Of a stretch of 13,729 nucleotides of DNA, positions 1 through 9,508 are shown one piece after another (within the stretch, counting starts at the first letter, position 1; every line of letters begins with the position of its first letter). The notes beneath the pieces were generated by a model. That model was given only the letters and a program-made list of their open reading frames with translations, searched no databases and had not been told where the DNA came from. A program made the position numbers and the translations under genes. The stretch covers positions 1 through 13,729 of the forward strand of contig JAGWXN010000058.1 in assembly GCA_018969885.1 (NCBI GenBank), in the 5' to 3' direction. Source of the DNA: Betaproteobacteria bacterium. Its GTDB lineage: Bacteria > Pseudomonadota > Gammaproteobacteria > Burkholderiales > Burkholderiaceae.

Positions 1-78
1 AGGTGCGTATCCATGGTGACGACCACGATGCGAAGCATCGGGCCGTTTGCACCGTTACCGCTCCGAGTACGGATGCGC

Positions 79-89
<11 letters not shown>
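1..89 (-). CDS. bchH: Mg-protoporphyrin IX chelatase subunit H, N-terminal fragment
   Basis: BchH is the large porphyrin-binding subunit of magnesium chelatase (with BchI and BchD) and inserts Mg2+ into protoporphyrin IX, the committed step to bacteriochlorophyll. Only the first 29 codons lie in the window; the gene runs off the left edge. Reading the minus strand from the ATG at 87-89 gives a short hydrophilic leader, then a beta-strand-like block [12 protein letters not shown] that matches the usual start of BchH (VVIVTxDxHL). It begins 11 bp inside the end of bchB, as expected for the conserved bchF-N-B-H order. The identification rests on this short match plus gene order, which together are good evidence. 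The start could also be the internal ATG at residue 18, but the upstream ATG fits the overlap pattern of this operon better. Confidence 0.8.
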
Positions 90-3760
<3,671 letters not shown>

Positions 3761-3766
<6 letters not shown>

Positions 3767-3794
3767 CTTTGATTTACGTCCAGTGTTATTGACA
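3761..3794. promoter_or_regulatory. Putative PpsR/CrtJ operator between bchF and ppaA
   Basis: PpsR/CrtJ binds TGT-N12-ACA. Here TGTCAACTTTGATTTACG (3761-3778) matches at five of six defined positions (ACG for ACA). A second imperfect copy, CGT-N12-ACA, lies at 3777-3794, overlapping the first by 2 bp. The first covers the -35 of the bchF promoter and the second ends exactly at the -35 TTGACA of the divergent ppaA promoter. The first box shares most of its sequence with the box between crtI and bchG (inverted). Function is inferred from position and from the ppsR gene in the same cluster. Confidence 0.5.
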
Positions 3795-3817
3795 AACCCA
3801 CCCGACCGGACCATGAT
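3789..3817 (+). promoter_or_regulatory. Putative promoter of the ppaA-ppsR-crtADC operon
   Basis: A perfect TTGACA at 3789-3794 is followed after 17 nt by CATGAT (3812-3817, four of six to TATAAT). A start near 3824 would leave a leader of about 175 nt before the ppaA ATG, containing a mini-ORF and three hairpins. No other good promoter is obvious in this gap on the plus strand. Confidence 0.45.
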
Positions 3818-3818
3818 T

Positions 3819-3833
3819 GCTGTCCAAGACAGC
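3819..3833. repeat. Inverted repeat in the ppaA leader (stem 1)
   Basis: GCTGTC-CAA-GACAGC is a perfect 6-bp inverted repeat with a 3-nt loop. It lies just downstream of the putative -10 element and directly upstream of the mini-ORF ribosome site. It could be an operator half-site pair (TGT-N5-ACA) or an RNA hairpin. Confidence 0.5.
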
Positions 3834-3842
3834 GGAGGACAG

Positions 3843-3869
3843 ATGTTGAACACGGGGAAACTTCTGTGA
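3843..3869 (+). CDS. Possible 8-residue leader peptide upstream of ppaA
   Basis: ATG at 3843-3845 is preceded by GGAGG (3834-3838) with a short 4-nt spacer and opens an 8-codon frame, MLNTGKLL, ending in TGA at 3867-3869. The stop overlaps a GTG (3866-3868) that is in frame with ppaA, giving a GTGA junction of the kind used elsewhere in this cluster. No function is recognised; a role in coupling translation to an extended PpaA start is a guess. A frame this short can occur by chance. Confidence 0.3.
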   Translation: MLNTGKLL

Positions 3870-3895
3870 GGATGCCGTTACTCGGCGATTCACAC

Positions 3896-3913
3896 GGCGC
3901 TGGACACAGCGCC
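3896..3913. repeat. Inverted repeat in the ppaA leader (stem 2)
   Basis: GGCGCTG-GACA-CAGCGCC is a perfect 7-bp GC-rich stem with a 4-nt loop, the strongest hairpin of the leader. No T-run follows, so it does not look like an intrinsic terminator. It lies within the possible N-terminal extension of PpaA and could influence the choice between the two starts. Confidence 0.5.
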
Positions 3914-3937
3914 CGGAATCGGCAAAAGTCGACGGTA

Positions 3938-3952
3938 GACAGGGACACTGTC
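3938..3952. repeat. Inverted repeat in the ppaA leader (stem 3)
   Basis: GACAG-GGACA-CTGTC is a 5-bp inverted repeat with a 5-nt loop. It lies about 34 bp upstream of the strong ppaA ribosome site and repeats the GACAG/CTGTC words of stem 1. It is short enough that chance is possible. Confidence 0.35.
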
Positions 3953-3985
3953 GGCTGGCACTCGCCTGCCCGATCCGGTGTTCCC

Positions 3986-3993
3986 AAGGAGGT
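3986..3993 (+). promoter_or_regulatory. Strong ribosome binding site for ppaA (short form)
   Basis: AAGGAGGT, complementary to the 16S rRNA 3' end at every base, lies 4 nt before ATG 3998-4000. It decides the start of the short form and shows that initiation here is probably efficient. Confidence 0.85.
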
Positions 3994-3997
3994 CCCC

Positions 3998-4879
3998 ATG
4001 AAGTCAGGGCAGTCCGGCGCTCTGGATCAACCTGGCGAGCCGTTGCTGGAGCTGCTTCTGACCGAGGTGGTTCCGCGATTGACCCGTCTTGCCTGCGGCC
4101 CCGGTCCCATGACGCCGGGCGATCGCAGCGCCTGGCCGGGACGGCAGGTCACCTCAATGAATCTGGGCGACGGGCCGCCGCGGGTGGGGCCGCTCCTCGT
4201 GCATGCGCTCGAGCTCGCGGAACTCTGTCAGCAGGGCGAGGGCGAGGCGGCTGGCGCCCTCATCGCGCAGCTTCGCAACAGCGGCGTACCGATTGAAGCC
4301 CTCTTTCTTCAGGTCATCCAACCGGCCGCGCAACATCTGGGCCAGGGCTGGAGCGACGACCGGCTGAGCTTTACCGATGTCACGATCGCATTGGGTCATC
4401 TGCAGCAGCTTTTCTCCAGCCTGCTCGATGATTTTCAGTGCATGGGCGCTTCGGAAGCCCCCACCAGCGCCAACTCGGAAACCAGCCTCCCATCAGCGTT
4501 TTTCTGCACCATGCCAGGCGCCACCCACCGGCTGGGCGTACAAATGGTCAGGGCGTTTTTTGCGAGGGCCGGTTGGCGTACGCGGCTGGGCCACGGCGAT
4601 GAGGCTGCGCTGGTCGGCCAGATCACCGCCATGAAACCCGGCCTGATTGGGCTCTCGCTCAACTCGGAAACAGATCTGCGTTCGGCGGGAGCCCTTATAC
4701 TCCGCGTCCGCAATGCAAGCCGCAGTTTTCGTCCCGCAATCATGGTGGGCGGTGCCGCCGTCCCGTTTTTCCCCAAGCTCGTTGAGCGCTTGGATGCAGA
4801 CATCGTGTCGGGCGACGCAACTGATGCGCTCAATCGAGCGATCCGGCTGCTGACGGAGCATTCGGTTGGGACACGCTGA
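3998..4879 (+). CDS. ppaA: PpaA/AerR cobalamin-binding antirepressor
   Basis: PpaA/AerR proteins bind cobalamin as a light-sensing cofactor and counteract the repressor PpsR/CrtJ on photosynthesis promoters. The short form is 293 aa. Residues 62-145 look like the helical B12-binding cap, with Trp118 in GQGWSDDRLSFTDVTIALGHLQ. Residues 165-285 are a Rossmann-like B12 domain. ATHRLG (175-180) is a degenerate DxHxxG motif with His177 kept and the Asp replaced by Ala; IMVGGAAVPF (248-257) and the ADIVSGDATDAL tail are the nucleotide-tail side of the fold. The start is set by a perfect ribosome site; an upstream GTG at 3866 would add 44 residues. It is divergent from bchF and its last 14 bp overlap ppsR, the usual partner. 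Family assignment is firm; cofactor binding is inferred. Confidence 0.9.
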   Translation: MKSGQSGALDQPGEPLLELLLTEVVPRLTRLACGPGPMTPGDRSAWPGRQVTSMNLGDGPPRVGPLLVHALELAELCQQGEGEAAGALIAQLRNSGVPIEALFLQVIQPAAQHLGQGWSDDRLSFTDVTIALGHLQQLFSSLLDDFQCMGASEAPTSANSETSLPSAFFCTMPGATHRLGVQMVRAFFARAGWRTRLGHGDEAALVGQITAMKPGLIGLSLNSETDLRSAGALILRVRNASRSFRPAIMVGGAAVPFFPKLVERLDADIVSGDATDALNRAIRLLTEHSVGTR

Positions 4880-6275
4880 CGAATCCCGCGGCAAACTCGC
4901 CGCACTCGACGCAGAGGCCAGCGCCGCGCTGGTCGAAGCTGCATCCGATATCGCCCTGGTACTCGATTCCGATGGCGTGATTTCCAGCGTGTCCATGGGC
5001 ACCGACGACTGGCCCGCCCAGGACATTCAGCACTGGGCAGGTCAGCCGTGGTCGCAGGTGGTCACCAGCGAAAGTCGGCCCAAGGTCGACGAACTGCTGC
5101 GTGAGGCTGGTGCCGGACGGCGCACCTCGCGCTGGCGGCATATCAACCATATCGACGCCGCCGGGCGCGACATCCCCATCCTGTTTTCGCTGATCCGGGT
5201 AGGCGATTCCGGACAAATGGTGGCGGTGGGGCGCGACCTGCGCGTGGTGGCCTCGCTGCAGGCGCGCCTCCTTGAGGCGCAGCAGCGGATGGAAACCGAC
5301 TACCTGCGTCTGCGCCGAATCGAGAACCAGCACCGGCAGCTGCTCGATGTCATCCGTGATCCCATTCTGATCGTTCAGCCCGACGAGCACACGGTGGTCG
5401 AGGCCAACCGCGCCGCCTCGCTTTATTTCGGACTCGATCGCGAAACGCTCGCCACGCGCACGATCGATAGCTATCTGGGCCCCAAGGCCACCGCGGCCTT
5501 CCGTGTCACCGTCGAGCAAGTGATCGGATCTGGCAGGCCCGCCGAACTCACTCTCAAATTCGGGCATGACAAGAAACCCGCGCACCTGTTCATCTCCAGT
5601 CTGCGACAGGAAGAGGAGACCATGGTGCTGCTGCGGCTCGAACCCGAGTCGCGGCTTGCCTTCACAGGCGAAGATGCGTCCATCCTTGAAGCCATCCGTC
5701 AGTTCAGTGACGGCGTGGTGCTCACCGACGCGAGGGGCCTCATCCAGAGCGCCAACCCAGCCTTCGTTGAAATGATCCAGATGGCGCATGCCGGGCAGAT
5801 CATCGGCGAGCCGCTCAACCGTTGGCTGGGACGCTCAAACACCGACCTCGCCGTGCTCATCAACAGCCTCGCGCAAGGCGGTACCATCCGGCTGTTCGCG
5901 ACCCGGCTGGTGGGAAGCGGCGGCATTCCGGTTCCGGTCGAAATTTCCGGCGTGGCGGTCGCGAGCGAAAGCGACCCCTACCTCGCCTTCGTGGTCCGCG
6001 ATACCGGCCGTCGACTGGGCGCGCAGGACGAACCCACCGCCGTCACGCGATCCAGCAGCGATCTCGCGGCGCTGGTGGGCCGGATGCCGCTGAAAGACAT
6101 CGTCGGGGAAACCGTCGATCTCATTGAACGGCTCTGTATCGAGGCCGCGCTCAAGATCACACGTAACAACCGCGCCTCGGCGGCCGACATGCTGGGACTC
6201 TCACGACAGAGCCTGTACGTAAAGCTTCGCCGCTACGGGATCGAAGGTCCCGACCCCGACGACAGCGGTGCCTGA
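4866..6275 (+). CDS. ppsR: PpsR/CrtJ transcriptional regulator of photosynthesis genes
   Basis: PpsR/CrtJ is the oxygen-responsive regulator, mostly a repressor, of bch, crt and light-harvesting genes. The product is 469 aa, the normal length. It has an N-terminal PAS-like domain (about 23-125, opening EAASDIALVLDSDGVISSV), a coiled-coil/Q-linker (about 128-158), PAS 1 (about 158-258), PAS 2 (about 270-383) and a Fis-type helix-turn-helix (about 418-459, ASAADMLGLSRQSLYVKLRR). The only cysteine is Cys424, in the conserved ERLCIEAAL just before the HTH; the second redox cysteine of the Rhodobacter proteins is missing. The start is TTG at 4866, with GGAG (4855-4858) 7 nt upstream, inside the 3' end of ppaA. 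A rare start codon may keep the repressor below its antirepressor. The 3' end overlaps crtA by 8 bp. Confidence 0.95.
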   Translation: MGHADESRGKLAALDAEASAALVEAASDIALVLDSDGVISSVSMGTDDWPAQDIQHWAGQPWSQVVTSESRPKVDELLREAGAGRRTSRWRHINHIDAAGRDIPILFSLIRVGDSGQMVAVGRDLRVVASLQARLLEAQQRMETDYLRLRRIENQHRQLLDVIRDPILIVQPDEHTVVEANRAASLYFGLDRETLATRTIDSYLGPKATAAFRVTVEQVIGSGRPAELTLKFGHDKKPAHLFISSLRQEEETMVLLRLEPESRLAFTGEDASILEAIRQFSDGVVLTDARGLIQSANPAFVEMIQMAHAGQIIGEPLNRWLGRSNTDLAVLINSLAQGGTIRLFATRLVGSGGIPVPVEISGVAVASESDPYLAFVVRDTGRRLGAQDEPTAVTRSSSDLAALVGRMPLKDIVGETVDLIERLCIEAALKITRNNRASAADMLGLSRQSLYVKLRRYGIEGPDPDDSGA

Positions 6276-7083
6276 GGCAAGCGCGGCAGAGATCTCCGGC
6301 CTGCGGGCCGGGTCGGGTGCCGACTCGGCGGCAACCAGCGTCGCGTTGGTGTTGGCGGTATGGCGCCCCGCCTATATCGCATGGGGCCTCGCGCAACTGG
6401 TCCAGGGCCCGCTCACCCCACCCACCACCCCGGCGATGCGCTGGCGCAAAGTTCTGGGTAGCGGGCACAACGGCGGCTTCGGACTCCGCCCAGCATGGAA
6501 CCGGCTCGGACTTTTCTGCGCGTTTAACCATACCGACTCCGCCCGCGACTGGCTGGCCCGATCCGCCGAGGTTGCGCGTTGGAAAGACCGCGCCGAGCAA
6601 TGGCTCACCGTCCTGCTCGAGCCGCTCTCGAGCCGTGGAAGCTGGTCGGGTCACCAACTTGCGGTGGCCCGCGCCGATGTCGCGCCGCCCCCCGAAGCCC
6701 TGGTGGCCTCGCTCACGCGGGCCTCGATCCGCCCCCAGCTCGCACGCCGATTCTGGTCGCTCTCGCCCGCTGCTGAGGTCTCACTCGCTCGGGCGCCTGG
6801 ATGTCTGTTTGCGGTTGGGCTGGGCGAGGCGCCACTACTGCGGCAGGCCACATTCAGCCTCTGGCATGACCAAGCGGCAATGGACGCTTACGCACGGAGC
6901 GGCGCCCATCTGGAGGCCATCCGCCAGGCCTATGCGCAGGGATTTTTCTCGGAATCCATGTTCACACGGTTTCGTGTGCTCGAGCTCGGCGGGCATTGGC
7001 CAGAAGCCAACCCTGAGCTCAGCCAACGGCTGGGCCGAGCCCCGGGCCAGGAAGCAGGCGAGCGACTGAGCAGCACGGTATGA
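6268..7083 (+). CDS. crtA: Spheroidene monooxygenase
   Basis: CrtA oxidises spheroidene at C-2 to the keto carotenoid spheroidenone (and can act on spirilloxanthin-type substrates), using O2. The product is 271 aa. The family core starts at VALVLAVWR (25-33) and continues with KVLGSGHNGGFGLRPAW (61-77) and the following LGLFCAFNHTDSARDWL. Further typical segments are FWSLSPAAEVSLARAPG, GLGEAPLLRQATFSLW and FSESMFTRFRVLELGG near the C-terminus. The proposed start is GTG 6268, overlapping the ppsR stop by 8 bp; no strong ribosome site is visible, so expression may depend on translation of ppsR. About 24 residues precede the conserved region. The stop forms an ATGA overlap with crtD. Presence of crtA predicts a switch from yellow spheroidene to red spheroidenone when oxygen is present. 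Confidence 0.9.
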   Translation: MPEASAAEISGLRAGSGADSAATSVALVLAVWRPAYIAWGLAQLVQGPLTPPTTPAMRWRKVLGSGHNGGFGLRPAWNRLGLFCAFNHTDSARDWLARSAEVARWKDRAEQWLTVLLEPLSSRGSWSGHQLAVARADVAPPPEALVASLTRASIRPQLARRFWSLSPAAEVSLARAPGCLFAVGLGEAPLLRQATFSLWHDQAAMDAYARSGAHLEAIRQAYAQGFFSESMFTRFRVLELGGHWPEANPELSQRLGRAPGQEAGERLSSTV

Positions 7084-8624
7084 GCGTACGACACGTGATT
7101 GTGATTGGCGCAGGCGCGGGCGGACTCGCCGCCGCCTGCGACCTCGCTCGCCAGGGCGTCGAGGTCACGTTGCTTGAGCGCGCACGCGTGACCGGCGGCA
7201 AGATTCATCAGCATGAAGTCGGACCGGTGCGAATCGACGCGGGCCCCACGGTACTCACCATGCGCTGGGTCTTCGATCAGCTGCTGGCGGACTGCGGCGA
7301 GCGCTTCGAAGACGGTACGCTCACTCTGCGCCCGTTGCCAGTCATTGCGCGCCACGCCTGGTCGGCAGGTGAGCAACTGGATCTGCACGCGAGTCCTGAA
7401 GCATCGGCTGACGCGATCGGCAAGCTTGCGGGCGCCGCCGAAGCGGCCAGATTTCTCGCTTTCTGTGATGAAACGCGCAAGCTCTACCACACGCTTGAGC
7501 ACGCCTACATCCGCGCCGAACGACCGACGCTTGCCTCGATGAGCCAGGATCTGGGGGCCCGCGGGCTCGCGCTACTGGCGGGGCTGGGACCCTTTGCAAG
7601 CCTCTGGCGAAGCCTCTCTCGACACTTCCACGATCCGCGTCTGCGTCAGTTGTTCGCGCGCTATGCAACCTACTGCGGCGGCTCACCCTGGGAGGCACCC
7701 GCCACCCTCGCGTTGATCGCCTATGTTGAGCTACGTGGAGTGTGGGCGGCCGATGGCGGCATGCAGGCGGTGGCCACGCGGATTGAGCGGACTGCCCGCC
7801 GACTGGGGGTCGATTTGCGGCTGGGGTGCGGCGTCCGGTCGATCGATGTGAGCGCCGGACGCGCAAGTGGCGTGACCCTCGATGACGGCACCCCAATCAC
7901 CGCCGATGCGGTCGTGTTCAACGGCGACGCGCAGGCACTCGCCGGTGGCCTCCTTGGAGCGGCCGTGCGTCCGGCAGTGCGGTCCGATGGCCTGTCACCG
8001 CGCTCCCTGTCAGCACTCACCTTTGCGATTCACGGGGTCGCCGACGGCTTTGACCTCAGCTATCACAACGTATTTTTTCAGCCGGACTATGCCACCGAGT
8101 TCGACGACATCTTCCGGCAGGGTCGACTGCCCCGGCAGCCAACGCTTTATCTATGCGCACAGGACCGAACAGGCATCGAAGCGATGCCCTCCGGACAACC
8201 CGAGCGCCTGTTTTGCCTCATCAACGCGCCCGCACGCGGCGACCAGTCTGCGCCTGCCGCCGAGGAGATCGAACAATGCCGAGCCGTCGCCTTCTCCCAT
8301 CTCCAGCGCTGTGGCCTCACGATCCGAGCGGCGAGCGAGGCTCAGGTCTGCACCACGCCGCAGCGATTTCACCAACGCTTTCCGGCGAGCGGGGGCGCGC
8401 TCTACGGGATGGCCCCGCACGGCTGGATGTCCTCCTTTCGCAGACCATCGGCCGCCACGGCGATTCCGGGACTGTTCCTGGCGGGGGGCAGTGCACACCC
8501 GGGGGCGGGCGTGCCCATGGCCACGCTGTCGGGCCGGCTCGCGGCCGCAACCCTGATGGCACACCTCGATTCGACCAGGCGGTCGGCTCGGGTGCGTATC
8601 TCTGGTGGTATGTCGACGGCCTGA
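7080..8624 (+). CDS. crtD: Hydroxyneurosporene/methoxyneurosporene 3,4-desaturase
   Basis: CrtD is a CrtI-like FAD enzyme that introduces the C-3,4 double bond into 1-hydroxy or 1-methoxy carotenoids in the spheroidene/spirilloxanthin pathway. The product is 514 aa. The dinucleotide-binding motif VIVIGAGAGGLAAACDLA is at residues 6-23, with ERARVTGGK closing the FAD site. The C-terminal signature LFLAGGSAHPGAGVPMATLSG (His473 onward) is complete. It is called CrtD rather than a second CrtI because of divergence from the CrtI in this window, the VRIDAGPTVLTMRWVFDQLL region and its crtA/crtC neighbours. The ATG at 7080 overlaps the crtA stop as ATGA. The last 20 or so residues (after MAHLD) extend beyond the conserved domain, and the last 349 bp overlap the crtC reading frame. 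Confidence 0.9.
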   Translation: MSVRHVIVIGAGAGGLAAACDLARQGVEVTLLERARVTGGKIHQHEVGPVRIDAGPTVLTMRWVFDQLLADCGERFEDGTLTLRPLPVIARHAWSAGEQLDLHASPEASADAIGKLAGAAEAARFLAFCDETRKLYHTLEHAYIRAERPTLASMSQDLGARGLALLAGLGPFASLWRSLSRHFHDPRLRQLFARYATYCGGSPWEAPATLALIAYVELRGVWAADGGMQAVATRIERTARRLGVDLRLGCGVRSIDVSAGRASGVTLDDGTPITADAVVFNGDAQALAGGLLGAAVRPAVRSDGLSPRSLSALTFAIHGVADGFDLSYHNVFFQPDYATEFDDIFRQGRLPRQPTLYLCAQDRTGIEAMPSGQPERLFCLINAPARGDQSAPAAEEIEQCRAVAFSHLQRCGLTIRAASEAQVCTTPQRFHQRFPASGGALYGMAPHGWMSSFRRPSAATAIPGLFLAGGSAHPGAGVPMATLSGRLAAATLMAHLDSTRRSARVRISGGMSTA

Positions 8625-9508
8625 GCGACTGCGGCAGGCATGCAATCACACTGATCGCCTTTGTCGGAAGCGTGTTCTCGCCCTACTACGCCTGGGCTCG
8701 CGAACGTGCTGCACGCTCCGGCGCGCCGGTCGATCCGGAAAATTTCTGCGCAATCAACGTGGCGCTCTACACGCCCGGACGCAAGCGCTGGACGATGACC
8801 GAGCGCAGCCGCGCAAGCATCGAGCGCAGTGCAAGCGTTTTCAGAGTTGGTCCCAGCGCACTCGAGTGGACGGGCTCAGAGCTCGTGATCCGGATCGATG
8901 AGCGCTCGGCGCCGATTCCGCTGGCGGTGCGTGGAACGATTCGTCTGAGCGCCCCGCGCTGGTTCGACTGGCAGCTTCCGCTCGATCCCTCGGGGCGCCA
9001 TCGTTGGGGCCCGCTCGCCCCTGCGGGGCGGATTTCGGTTGACTTCGATTCGCCCGGCATCCAGTGGCAGGGCCACGGCTATCTGGATTCAAATGAGGGC
9101 GATGAGCCGATCGAGTCGCGCTACGACGAATGGGACTGGTCGCGCGCGACGCTGGACGATGGATCATCGGCAGTGGTCTATGACCTGCGCACCCGCGATG
9201 GCCGCGAGCACCTCATCGCCCGCCGATTCCAGACCGACGGCCAGGTGACCGAGTTCGATCCCGGGCCCCGGCACGCACTCGCCCGGACCGGCTGGCGGAT
9301 CGGCCGATCGATTCGCTCTGAAGGCACGGGCCCTGCGCCACACATCACCCGCACGTTGGAGGACACGCCGTTTTATGTGCGATCGCTTGCCGAGTCCACG
9401 GTGGCCGGACGGCAGGTGGTGTCCGTGCACGAGACACTGAACGGCCCCAGGCTGCGCTCAGCGCTGGTCCGACTGATGCTGCCCTGGCGGATGCCACGCC
9501 TGCGTTGA
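8276..9508 (+). CDS. crtC: Carotenoid 1,2-hydratase (hydroxyneurosporene synthase)
   Basis: CrtC adds water to the 1,2 double bond of neurosporene or lycopene, giving the 1-hydroxy carotenoid used by CrtD. From ATG 8276 the product is 410 aa. Conserved sequence begins at about residue 97 (PRFDQAV) and runs through AYLWWYVDGLSD (107-118), FVGSVFSPYYAW (129-140), GHGYLDSNEGDEP and TLEDTPFYVRS. His242, Trp244, Tyr269 and Asp271 have the spacing of the residues I recall as essential in Rubrivivax CrtC (H239, W241, Y266, D268). The start is uncertain. ATG 8276 has GAGGAG (8262-8267) 8 nt upstream but lies 349 bp inside crtD, and no ATG, GTG or TTG occurs in frame between it and the WWYVD block. 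The near-identical residue numbering suggests the Rubrivivax protein has an extension of like size, which favours 8276. The 3' end overlaps crtB antisense. Confidence 0.85.
   Translation: MPSRRLLPSPALWPHDPSGERGSGLHHAAAISPTLSGERGRALRDGPARLDVLLSQTIGRHGDSGTVPGGGQCTPGGGRAHGHAVGPARGRNPDGTPRFDQAVGSGAYLWWYVDGLSDCGRHAITLIAFVGSVFSPYYAWARERAARSGAPVDPENFCAINVALYTPGRKRWTMTERSRASIERSASVFRVGPSALEWTGSELVIRIDERSAPIPLAVRGTIRLSAPRWFDWQLPLDPSGRHRWGPLAPAGRISVDFDSPGIQWQGHGYLDSNEGDEPIESRYDEWDWSRATLDDGSSAVVYDLRTRDGREHLIARRFQTDGQVTEFDPGPRHALARTGWRIGRSIRSEGTGPAPHITRTLEDTPFYVRSLAESTVAGRQVVSVHETLNGPRLRSALVRLMLPWRMPRLR

Larger units (their letters stand above)
3866..3997 (+). other. In-frame 44-codon upstream extension of ppaA (possible long AerR isoform)
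   Basis: From the GTG at 3866 the ppaA frame is open for 44 codons before the ATG at 3998. A purine-rich GGGGAAA (3854-3860) lies 5 nt before the GTG, and an ATG is two codons further in (3872). The extension is basic and histidine-rich (for example SHGAGHSARNRQK), with third-position GC of about 70%. In Rhodobacter capsulatus, AerR is made as a long and a short form, the long form starting at a non-ATG codon about 40 codons upstream; this arrangement is strikingly alike. Whether it is translated here is unknown. Confidence 0.45.

Noticed and set aside
3770..3794. FNR/FnrL-type box (TTGAT-N4-ATCAA) in the bchF-ppaA gap
   Set aside because: Only a TTGAT half is present near 3769-3773; no ATCAA partner lies at the required distance.
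3866..4879. Taking the 337-codon frame from GTG 3866 as the sole ppaA product
   Set aside because: The perfect AAGGAGGT before ATG 3998 makes the short form the safer primary call; the longer form is kept as an alternative isoform.
4830..5789. Minus-strand open frame of 319 codons opposite ppsR
   Set aside because: It runs antisense to the PAS domains of ppsR, has no recognisable domain or ribosome site, and fits the usual GC-driven shadow frame.
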